DNA of 5,180 bases from Candidatus Nanopelagicaceae bacterium. Lineage in GTDB: Bacteria; Actinomycetota; Actinomycetes; Nanopelagicales; Nanopelagicaceae. This document shows positions 1 to 5,180 of this stretch, one piece after another; the stretch's first letter is position 1; every line of letters begins with the position of its first letter. A model generated the notes under the pieces. That model did no database searches and was not told the origin of the DNA. It saw only the letters and a program-made list of their open reading frames with translations. The stretch spans positions 1 to 5,180 of the forward strand of contig CANLFL010000067.1 of NCBI GenBank assembly GCA_947489825.1, read 5' to 3'. A program made the position numbers and the translations under genes.

Positions 1-419
1 CAAACTATTTTGGTGTGTTGCCTCAGCAATGGTCACTCACGATTGGGTCAGTTCAAGATGTTTCTGGAGAAAAGATGTATGACAGAGTGATTCTCGACAT
101 GCTCGCTCCTTGGGAGTGTGTTGAAATGGCAGCGAGAGTGCTGCGTCCTGGGGGAGTCTTCCTTGCTTACGTGGCTACGACAACACAGCTATCTGCAACC
201 GCGGAGGCTCTGAAAAACGATGGTCACTTCACTGAACCAGAGAGTTCTGAAACTATTGTTCGTGGATGGCATCATGAGGGACTTGCAGTACGACCTCAGC
301 AGAGAATGATTGGTCATACGGGTTTTCTTATTCAGAGTCGACGAATGGCTCCAGGCGTAGAAGTCCTTGCGCGTCGCCGACGTCCAGCAAAAGGTGCTTA
401 CGGTGTCGCGGAAGAGTGA
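1..419 (+). CDS. trmI: tRNA (adenine-58-N1)-methyltransferase TrmI, C-terminal part (5' truncated)
   Basis: This gene enters from the left edge; its first full codon is at 3, and 138 residues are readable before the TGA at 417-419. TrmI uses S-adenosylmethionine to methylate N1 of adenine 58 in the T-loop of tRNA and works as a cytoplasmic homotetramer. The visible part covers the second half of the Rossmann methyltransferase domain. It contains the DRVILDMLAPW strand and loop, the LRPGGVFLAYV strand, then TTTQLS, the FTEPESSETIVRGWHHEG stretch, LAVRPQQRMIGHTGFL and a basic RRRRPAKGAY tail. LDML-APW, with Leu where many relatives have Pro, agrees with what I recall of the mycobacterial enzyme, so it is not a defect. 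The N-terminal beta domain and the S-adenosylmethionine glycine loop lie outside the window. Its end overlaps pafB by 17 bases. Family assignment is firm; there is no sign of decay. Confidence 0.92.
   Translation, partial: NYFGVLPQQWSLTIGSVQDVSGEKMYDRVILDMLAPWECVEMAARVLRPGGVFLAYVATTTQLSATAEALKNDGHFTEPESSETIVRGWHHEGLAVRPQQRMIGHTGFLIQSRRMAPGVEVLARRRRPAKGAYGVAEE
389..394 (+). promoter_or_regulatory. Ribosome binding site that fixes the pafB start
   Basis: The run AAAAGG lies inside the trmI coding region, eight bases before the GTG at 403. It supports that GTG over the more upstream in-frame TTG at 367, which would add 12 residues (beginning LRVADVQQ) that I do not recognise as part of the PafB family. 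Confidence 0.6.
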
Positions 420-1335
420 GCGACTAGTCAATCTCACTATCGCTCTTCTTGCTACAAAGAGATACTTAACAAAGAGCGAGATTTTTCGCACCGTCGAGGG
501 ATATGAAGGCGCAGCCGAGGCGATGGAGCGCATGTTTGAGCGCGATAAGGATGATCTCCGTAGCCTTGGAATTGTGATTGAACTTGGAACTTTCGATCCA
601 ATCTTTGAGGACGAAGCCGGATACCGAATTACTCCATCGAGCTATCAACTTGATTTAGGCGAATTAGATGGAACTGATATCGCTCTGCTCTCTCTTGCGG
701 CTTCAGCATGGTCGGGTGCGGCGCTCGAGCGAGAATCCACCTCTGCACTGATCAAGCTTGCTTCGATGGGTATCGATTCGGATTCAGAGGCGCTCTCACT
801 ATTGACGCCGCTGGTCAGTGGCACCGACCAAAATTTCACTCTCGTTACCGAAGCAATTATTCGCAGATCCGAGATCGAATTTGAGTATGTGAGTGCGGAT
901 CTCTCAAGGCAAGTACGCAGAATTGCTCCATATTCAATGCGCGGTCAGTCTGGATCTTGGTACTTGGTGGGACTTGATCGAGAGAAGAACTCATTAAGAA
1001 CTTTTCGTCTTGATCGAATCGTCTCTGAGGTCACCGTTGATAAGAAAGAGAATACTTTCGATATTCCCGATCTATTGCCTGATCGTAGCGCCGACGACAT
1101 TCGAGAAGTTGCCTTACTTCGAATAAGAAAGAATCGAGGGTACCAACTTCGCTCATTAGGAGCGGTCCTTGAATCCGGGGACGAATGGGATGAGATTTCT
1201 CTTCCCATTGTTGATGAGTCGTGGCTTCTGCGAACTATCTTGTGGCATCGAGATGATGTCATAGCGATTGAGCCTGCAACCCTAAGAAAAAGTGTTATCG
1301 ATTCACTCAAAGAACTGCGCGTACTCCATGGCTAA
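403..1335 (+). CDS. pafB: PafB, WYL-domain subunit of the PafBC DNA-damage transcription regulator
   Basis: The 310-residue product starts at a GTG giving MSRKSERLVNL, which matches the usual PafB opening. Residues 1 to about 80 form a winged helix-turn-helix (YLTKSEIFRTV, then RDKDDLRSLGI and a GYRI wing). A helical linker with the family pattern ELDGTDIALLSLAA follows at 86-100. The WYL domain spans roughly 145-215, with the name-giving residues W186-Y187-L188 in SWYLVGLD and the basic FRLDRI strand at 201-206. A C-terminal WCX-type domain (about 235-305) completes the protein. In mycobacteria PafB pairs with PafC to activate most RecA-independent DNA-damage genes, and the WYL domain is thought to sense single-stranded nucleic acid. 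The name comes from its frequent position beside pafA, but it is not needed for pupylation. The gene overlaps trmI by 17 bases and pafC by 8, so coupled expression is likely. All expected domains are intact. Confidence 0.92.
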   Translation: MSRKSERLVNLTIALLATKRYLTKSEIFRTVEGYEGAAEAMERMFERDKDDLRSLGIVIELGTFDPIFEDEAGYRITPSSYQLDLGELDGTDIALLSLAASAWSGAALERESTSALIKLASMGIDSDSEALSLLTPLVSGTDQNFTLVTEAIIRRSEIEFEYVSADLSRQVRRIAPYSMRGQSGSWYLVGLDREKNSLRTFRLDRIVSEVTVDKKENTFDIPDLLPDRSADDIREVALLRIRKNRGYQLRSLGAVLESGDEWDEISLPIVDESWLLRTILWHRDDVIAIEPATLRKSVIDSLKELRVLHG

Positions 1336-2242
1336 ATCGGCGACTACTCCTCTAGAACAAACCGCTCGACTACTTGATTTGGTCCCATTCCTGCTCTCAC
1401 ATCAAGGTATATCTATGAGCGATCTTGCAAAACATTTCAAAGTGAATAGCGATGTCATGATTGATGATCTTAATACTCTATGGATGTGCGGCCTTCCTGG
1501 TTACACGCCCCTAGAGCTGATTGATCTAGCCTTTGATTCGGGATATGTAACAATTCGCAACGCGGCACCCTTGGCTTACGTGCGCACTTTGTCTAGTTCG
1601 GAAATTGTCGCGCTTGCTTTAGGGCTAGATCTTTTGCGCGAGAATTCAGAGAAACTCGGAGTAGAACAGAGTGATCGCATTGATGTTCTTGCCAAAAAGT
1701 TACGAGATCAAATTGGTGTTCATATCTCGATCGCTGCGAGTCCAACTACCGCACATAGATCGGTGATTTCTACATCAATTGCTCAGCGCCTTCCCGTCGA
1801 AATGACTTACTACTCATCCAGCTCTGATCAAGAGACAGAGCGCATAGTCACTGCTTACGATTTCTTTTGCGATAACGATGTTGAATATTTCCAGGCGCAC
1901 TGTCATACGGCGAAAGGGATGCGAACTTTCCGCCTAGATAGGATCGTCGCTATCTCCCTCACGCAATCGTTAGATGTGGTACCCGAGGCGCAGGTGAGGA
2001 AGAGTGAGAGCATCCGCGTCGGTGCAACGGTGAGGACACTGGACCGAGCAAGTGCTGAGGCCTTTGGCCTCGCCTTTGATGACCTGCGACTCGGCGGCAG
2101 CGTAACTCTCCAGTCCTTCTCAGCAGAATGGCTGATTCGCTCGATTATGGCTGGGGGAGGCTCCCTAGTTGTCGGAGATCCGCTGGAAATCGCACTAGCG
2201 ATCGGCCAAAGTGTCGACTCAACCATGGCCCTATACGAATAG
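1328..2242 (+). CDS. pafC: PafC, partner WYL-domain subunit of PafBC
   Basis: The 304-residue product starts at the ATG lying across the pafB stop, an 8-base overlap; a more upstream GTG at 1292 is less likely. No good ribosome binding site precedes the ATG, so translation probably depends on ribosomes finishing pafB. Domain order copies PafB: a helix-turn-helix at about 10-80 (LLDLVPFLLSHQGIS, LAKHFKVN), a linker with SSSEIVALALGLDLLRE at 89-105, a WYL-type domain at about 145-215 and a C-terminal domain to 304. The WYL signature is degenerate: EYFQAHC at 186-192 stands where PafB has WYLVG. FRLDRI at 201-206 is intact and sits at the same residue numbers as in PafB. This fits an old tandem duplication that became an obligate heterodimer. 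The gene ends at a TAG inside a small hairpin, 57 bases before tatA. It is the PafBC subunit by position and fold; its sensing role is inferred from family knowledge. Confidence 0.9.
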   Translation: MAKSATTPLEQTARLLDLVPFLLSHQGISMSDLAKHFKVNSDVMIDDLNTLWMCGLPGYTPLELIDLAFDSGYVTIRNAAPLAYVRTLSSSEIVALALGLDLLRENSEKLGVEQSDRIDVLAKKLRDQIGVHISIAASPTTAHRSVISTSIAQRLPVEMTYYSSSSDQETERIVTAYDFFCDNDVEYFQAHCHTAKGMRTFRLDRIVAISLTQSLDVVPEAQVRKSESIRVGATVRTLDRASAEAFGLAFDDLRLGGSVTLQSFSAEWLIRSIMAGGGSLVVGDPLEIALAIGQSVDSTMALYE

Positions 2243-2245
2243 GGT
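2228..2245 (+). other. Small hairpin spanning the pafC stop codon
   Basis: CCCTAT (2229-2234) pairs perfectly with ATAGGG (2239-2244) across the four-base loop ACGA. A G-U pair (2228/2245) could add one step. The second arm contains the pafC TAG. No T-run follows, so it does not look like an intrinsic terminator. It is short and could be chance, but a second hairpin lies 18 bases downstream. Confidence 0.4.
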
Positions 2246-2262
2246 GCGATAGCCTTAACCAT

Positions 2263-2284
2263 CAGCTGCAGGCGCAGCTGCGCC
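2263..2284 (+). other. GC-rich hairpin and 14-base palindrome just upstream of tatA
   Basis: CAGCTGC (2263-2269) and GCAGCTG (2274-2280) are perfect reverse complements around the loop AGGC. The overlapping segment GGCGCAGCTGCGCC (2271-2284) is itself a perfect 14-base palindrome, and it ends only three bases before the AAGGAG of tatA. In RNA the first form is a stable 7-pair hairpin; in DNA the second is a plausible dimeric protein site. There is no downstream U-tract, so termination is unlikely. Control of tatA translation, RNA processing or transcription-factor binding are all possible; nothing in the sequence decides between them. Confidence 0.5.
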
Positions 2285-2287
2285 AAG

Positions 2288-2293
2288 AAGGAG
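2288..2293 (+). promoter_or_regulatory. Strong ribosome binding site of tatA
   Basis: AAGGAG stands six bases before the GTG at 2300 and is the best Shine-Dalgarno match in the window. It fixes the tatA start and suggests independent, strong initiation after the pafC-tatA gap, as fits a subunit needed in many copies. Confidence 0.8.
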
Positions 2294-2299
2294 AGTCTC

Positions 2300-2482
2300 G
2301 TGTTCCTCAAAGAACCTACCCACATCTTGATCGTTCTCGTTGTGATCATTCTGCTCTTCGGAGCAAAGCGACTACCAGATTCGGCACGATCTTTAGGCAA
2401 GTCTCTGAAGATTTTCAAGTCAGAGATGAAGGATATGAAAGACGATAAGAAGCCCGACCAAGACGGTCAAGCTTCAGCGTAA
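2300..2482 (+). CDS. tatA: TatA, pore-forming subunit of the twin-arginine translocase
   Basis: TatA oligomerises in the cytoplasmic membrane beside TatC to let folded proteins with twin-arginine signal peptides cross. This 60-residue product, started by GTG, has the full family plan. A short exported N-terminus carries a polar residue at position 8 (His8, where E. coli TatA has Gln8). A single membrane helix follows at about 9-20 ([12 protein letters not shown]), then the FGAKRLP hinge at 20-26, an amphipathic helix at about 27-45 ([18 protein letters not shown]) and a short charged tail. It is short for the family because the variable tail is reduced, which suits a compact genome. The hinge and ARSLGKS-IFKSE pattern are of actinobacterial type. 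It is preceded by a strong ribosome binding site and followed five bases later by tatC. No tatB lies here; in actinobacteria it usually sits elsewhere. Confidence 0.94.
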   Translation: MFLKEPTHILIVLVVIILLFGAKRLPDSARSLGKSLKIFKSEMKDMKDDKKPDQDGQASA

Positions 2483-2487
2483 CTCTC

Positions 2488-3270
2488 ATGTCGACCACCA
2501 CAGGCGGTCGTATGCCCCTTCTTGAACATTTGCGTGAACTTCGCAAGCGCGTGGTCAGAAGTGCAGCAGCGATTTCAATTGCAGCAATTGTCGGGTGGGT
2601 TTTCTATACCCCGATCATTACCAATTTGGCGAAGCCCGTATGTGATTTGAAGTCTGCGCAGGAGACGGGTGCTGATAACTGCGGAGCTCTTTATATCAAT
2701 GGTGTTCTAGGACCGCTTAATTTGCATATCAAGGTGGCGATCCTCACCGGTCTCTTACTTGCGGCACCAATATGGCTTTACCAGCTCTGGGCATTTATCG
2801 CCCCAGCTCTTCACAAGCGCGAGAAGCGCAATTCGGTACTCTTCATCATCGCAGCAACTCCATTCTTTAGCGTTGGTGCTTACTTTGGGTACACAATCCT
2901 GCCCATGGCGATTCGAGTCCTCTTTGGATTCACTCCAGATGCCCTTAATAACTTGGTGAAGTTTGATGACTATCTAGATTTCGTTACCCGAACTATCTTC
3001 TTCTTCGGACTTGGTTTCGAACTACCTGTATTTCTTGTTGCTTTGAACTTAATTGGTGCGATAAGTGGAAAAGGAATATTGCGACCGTGGCGTATCTGGA
3101 TATTTGCGATCACCCTCTTTGTCGCTGGATTTACTCCAAGCCCAGACCCGTTATCAATGATTGCCTTGGCTCTGCCACTGATTGCACTCTATTTCTTGGC
3201 AGGTCTCATCTCACTCCTTAATGATCGCAGGCGCGAAAAGAAGGCTTTACGTGCTGATTCTGGCGATTAA
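2488..3270 (+). CDS. tatC: TatC, signal-peptide receptor of the twin-arginine translocase
   Basis: TatC is the six-helix membrane protein that recognises the twin-arginine signal and organises TatA for export. The 260-residue product has the cytoplasmic entry motif MPLLEHLRELRKR (9-21), including E17 and R19 at the positions of E. coli Glu15 and Arg17. It also has FIAPALHKREKR (103-114, with E112 matching E. coli Glu103), E178 in GFELPVF inside the membrane (E. coli Glu170), and FTPSPDP (215-221) before the last helix. Membrane segments lie near 24-46, 81-104, 116-141, 164-190, 200-217 and 221-245. The first exported loop carries two cysteines, C52 and C65. No clear ribosome binding site precedes the ATG at 2488. 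An in-frame ATG at 2512, right at MPLLEHL and four bases after AGGCGG, is an alternative start. The last 20 bases overlap the lipid kinase gene. Confidence 0.96.
   Translation: MSTTTGGRMPLLEHLRELRKRVVRSAAAISIAAIVGWVFYTPIITNLAKPVCDLKSAQETGADNCGALYINGVLGPLNLHIKVAILTGLLLAAPIWLYQLWAFIAPALHKREKRNSVLFIIAATPFFSVGAYFGYTILPMAIRVLFGFTPDALNNLVKFDDYLDFVTRTIFFFGLGFELPVFLVALNLIGAISGKGILRPWRIWIFAITLFVAGFTPSPDPLSMIALALPLIALYFLAGLISLLNDRRREKKALRADSGD
3239..3244 (+). promoter_or_regulatory. Ribosome binding site inside tatC that fixes the lipid kinase start
   Basis: AGAAGG lies within the last codons of tatC, six bases before the GTG at 3251. It favours that GTG over the in-frame ATG codons at 3221 and 3182, which lack such a site and would add residues ahead of the family's short hydrophobic first strand. 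Confidence 0.7.
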
Positions 3271-4117
3271 TCCAATATCTGGAAGAGGTCATGCTCGCAA
3301 GCGCGCTTTGGTTGCGAAGAAATATTTCGCTGATCTTGGAGTTCGCGTATCACTTGTTGAAGGAAAATCTCTCGCCGATTTTCGCCAAAAGTTGATCTAT
3401 CAGCTCGAGCATGAACCGATCTCTGGTGTCGTTGCCTTTGGTGGCGATGGATTCATCAACGAGATCATTCAACATATAGTTCCTCGTGAGATCTCACTTG
3501 GCGTTATTCCGTGCGGAACAGGAAATGATTTTGCGCGAAGTATTGGTATCTATCGACTATCTCTTCCTGAACAGCTTGATCTGATCGCTCAATCTCATTC
3601 TCGCTCTATTGATCTTGGACGAGTGGGTTCTACCTGGTTCGCGGCGATACTTTCAACGGGCTTCGATGCCCTAGTTAACGAGCGAGCTAATATTATGCGG
3701 TGGCCCAAGGGTCGGATGAGATATAACATTGCGATGATCGAAAAAATTATTGCACTCAGAGCCCACAATTATCGAATTCACTTGGATGGAGACTTTGTCG
3801 ATGTCGAGGCAACCTTGGTTACCGTTGCCAATGGGCCAAGTTACGGTGGGGGAATGAAGGTCTGCCCCGATGCCAAGCTCAATGATGGTCTCTTTGATGT
3901 GATGGTTCTTGCAAAGGTCTCTCGTACCGAGCTTCTAAAAGTTTTTCCAAAAGTGTATAGCGGTAGACATGTGGGACATCCAGCTGTCACTTTTTATCGT
4001 TGTCAGGAGATTGAAATTATCGGCTCTGGTTCATCATTTGCAGACGGTGAACCGATATCTATCTTGCCGGTATCTGCCCAATGCATAAGTAACGCCTTGA
4101 AAGTGTGGGCGGCATGA
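3251..4117 (+). CDS. Diacylglycerol kinase / YegS-type lipid kinase
   Basis: This 288-residue product belongs to the DagK/LCB5/YegS family of soluble lipid kinases. They use ATP to phosphorylate diacylglycerol, or a related lipid alcohol, at the inner membrane face and return it to phospholipid synthesis as phosphatidic acid. The start is MLILAINPISGRG, with the nucleotide-binding NP-SG motif at 7-11. Then come GGDG at 64-67, PCGTGNDFAR at 87-96, STGFDA at 135-140, the ANGPSYGGGMKVCPDA block at 193-208, DGLFDV at 212-217 and DGEP at 265-268. All signature blocks of catalytic and accessory domains are present, and the length is near the family norm. Its start overlaps tatC by 20 bases, and its TGA overlaps the helicase ATG (ATGA). 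The exact lipid substrate cannot be read from sequence; other lipid alcohols remain possible. A place between tatC and helY is, as I recall, also seen in Streptomyces. Confidence 0.87.
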   Translation: MLILAINPISGRGHARKRALVAKKYFADLGVRVSLVEGKSLADFRQKLIYQLEHEPISGVVAFGGDGFINEIIQHIVPREISLGVIPCGTGNDFARSIGIYRLSLPEQLDLIAQSHSRSIDLGRVGSTWFAAILSTGFDALVNERANIMRWPKGRMRYNIAMIEKIIALRAHNYRIHLDGDFVDVEATLVTVANGPSYGGGMKVCPDAKLNDGLFDVMVLAKVSRTELLKVFPKVYSGRHVGHPAVTFYRCQEIEIIGSGSSFADGEPISILPVSAQCISNALKVWAA

Positions 4118-5180
4118 GCACCCCAGCTGAGCGTATGGCTTCCGCCAAGGTGCGATCCTCGCACCCGCTCACAATTAAATTTTCGCAAGGATTTGATTTT
4201 CCGCTCGATGAATTTCAGATCGAATCGTTGCATTGTGTCGAAGATGGTCATGGGTTACTAGTTGCTGCACCTACCGGGGCGGGAAAGACTGTAGTTGGTG
4301 AGTTTGCCGCCTTCTTAGCCTTGGAGCAAGGAAAGAAGTGCTTCTACACCACTCCGATTAAGGCCCTTTCTAATCAGAAGTTTGCAGAGTTTGTCGCCAA
4401 ATTTGGTGAAGAGAATGTTGGGCTTCTCACTGGTGATACCAATATAAATTCAGAGGCACCAATTCTTGTTATGACAACTGAAGTTCTGCGCAACATGCTC
4501 TATGCAGGATCATCAACGCTCACCAACTTGCAATCGGTGGTAATGGATGAAGTGCATTACTTGGCGGATAAGTTCAGAGGCGCTGTCTGGGAGGAGGTAC
4601 TGATCCACTTGATGGAATCCGTGCAGGTGATCTCACTCAGTGCAACTGTCTCTAATGCCGAAGAGTTCGGTGAGTGGTTGGGCACGGTACGTGGCGGTAC
4701 CGATGTCATAGTCTCGGAGATTCGTCCTATTCCTTTGTATCAGCATGTACTCATTGGAAATCGGCTCATTGATCTCTTTAAAGAGCCTGGCAAAATTAAT
4801 CCTGAACTCTTAGCGCTTGAGCGCGAATCGATGCGTAAAGTAAAGATGCCTCGCCATCGCCGAGAGCGTTTCGATGAGTCAGAGAACAAATTATCTCGCC
4901 CAGAGATTATTGAAACCCTCGATCGACAGGGTTTGCTTCCGGCGATTACATTCATTTTTTCTCGTGCTGCCTGTGATGCCGCCGTAAAGCAATGTGTTTT
5001 CTCCGGACTGAGATTAACGAATACCGAAGAGAGAAAACTGATTGTGGAGACCGCCTCACGATTAAACGCCAATCTCGCGCAAGAAGATCTCGATATTTTG
5101 GGATATGACGAATGGTTAGATGCGCTGGAACGGGGTATCGCAGCTCACCATGCTGGTCTCTTGCCAAGTTTCAAGGAAAC
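4114..5180 (+). CDS. helY: HelY-type Ski2/Mtr4-like DEVH-box helicase (3' truncated)
   Basis: An open frame runs from the ATG at 4114 to the window edge with no stop, giving 355 complete codons of a family usually about 900 residues long. It is a superfamily 2 ATP-dependent helicase of the Ski2/Mtr4 group, thought to unwind structured RNA (possibly DNA) in the cytoplasm. Visible motifs are the Q-like FPLDEFQIESL near 29-39, Walker A APTGAGKT at 52-59, Ia TTPIKALSNQK at 79-89, TGD at 106-108, MTTEVLRNML at 120-129, DEVH at 145-148, RGAVWEE at 155-161 and SAT at 176-178. A charged linker follows (about 235-262). The second RecA domain then begins with PAITFIFSRAACD at 276-288 and reaches GIAAHHAGLLP at 341-351. 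Motifs V and VI and the C-terminal ratchet and arch regions lie beyond the window. The start forms ATGA with the kinase stop; ATG 4135 is an alternative. The first half is intact. Confidence 0.92.
   Translation, partial: MSTPAERMASAKVRSSHPLTIKFSQGFDFPLDEFQIESLHCVEDGHGLLVAAPTGAGKTVVGEFAAFLALEQGKKCFYTTPIKALSNQKFAEFVAKFGEENVGLLTGDTNINSEAPILVMTTEVLRNMLYAGSSTLTNLQSVVMDEVHYLADKFRGAVWEEVLIHLMESVQVISLSATVSNAEEFGEWLGTVRGGTDVIVSEIRPIPLYQHVLIGNRLIDLFKEPGKINPELLALERESMRKVKMPRHRRERFDESENKLSRPEIIETLDRQGLLPAITFIFSRAACDAAVKQCVFSGLRLTNTEERKLIVETASRLNANLAQEDLDILGYDEWLDALERGIAAHHAGLLPSFKE

Noticed and set aside
75..120. LDML in the methyltransferase instead of the LDMP pattern common in the family, considered as a catalytic defect.
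   Set aside because: Leu at this place is, as I recall, also found in the mycobacterial TrmI, and the surrounding APW and flanking motifs are intact.
1605..1622. Possible PafBC-type promoter element (TTGTC-R-N8-TA-N3-T as I recall it).
   Set aside because: TTGTCG is present, but the TA falls one base too far away and the final T is missing. It also lies inside pafC coding sequence. Another TTGTCG at 2588, inside tatC, likewise lacks the TA at the right distance.
2225..2260. Promoter for tatA with a TAGCCT -10-like hexamer at 2250.
   Set aside because: The hexamer fits only the loose TANNNT pattern and no acceptable -35 element lies at the right distance, so it was not listed as a feature.
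2228..2299. Intrinsic terminator after pafC.
   Set aside because: Two hairpins exist but neither is followed by a run of T; the sequence after the second leads straight into the tatA ribosome binding site.
1903..2418. Long open frame on the - strand (171 codons) across the end of pafC, the gap and tatA.
   Set aside because: Its translation has no recognisable domain, and it runs antisense to two well-supported genes. It is best explained as a reading shadow; the same holds for the other reverse-strand frames.
2128..2448. Forward open frame overlapping the end of pafC and most of tatA.
   Set aside because: It is in a different frame from both clear genes, its protein looks random and Arg/Ser-rich, and no ribosome binding site supports it.
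4816..4900. Charged stretch in the helicase considered as an unusual insertion.
   Set aside because: HelY proteins of actinobacteria commonly carry a variable basic linker between the two RecA-like domains, so this is ordinary.

Overview
The window is a single-strand, tightly packed stretch of an actinobacterial chromosome. It carries seven protein genes, all on the + strand: the end of trmI, then pafB, pafC, tatA, tatC, a diacylglycerol/lipid kinase gene and the first part of a Ski2/Mtr4-like helicase gene (helY). This gene order is a known actinobacterial core neighbourhood, and PafBC and HelY are themselves actinobacterial markers. Base composition looks like roughly 45-50 % GC by eye, low for the phylum, and most genes overlap or nearly touch. 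Low GC plus compaction suggests a streamlined, possibly freshwater (Nanopelagicales/acI-like) lineage. That placement is inference from style and not proven here.

Layout: 1-419 is the C-terminal 138 residues of a tRNA (adenine-58-N1)-methyltransferase. Its last bases overlap pafB (403-1335), which overlaps pafC (1328-2242). These encode the two WYL-domain subunits of the PafBC DNA-damage regulator. A 57-base gap follows, the longest non-coding stretch in the window, and it holds two perfect RNA-hairpin candidates beside the tatA ribosome binding site. tatA (2300-2482) and tatC (2488-3270) encode twin-arginine translocase components. The lipid kinase gene (3251-4117) begins inside tatC, and helY (4114 to the end) begins on its stop codon. 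helY runs off the window without a stop.

The overlaps (17, 8, 20 and 4 bases) and short gaps (57 and 5 bases) suggest one polycistronic unit with translational coupling. Its functions are tRNA modification, stress transcription control, folded-protein export, phospholipid recycling and RNA/DNA unwinding. They are not one pathway; the grouping is better read as a conserved housekeeping string.

No RNA genes, mobile elements, CRISPR arrays or convincing terminators were seen. I found no clearly new system. The points most worth a second look are the direct trmI-pafB junction, where many actinobacteria carry the Pup-proteasome genes, and the paired hairpins between pafC and tatA.
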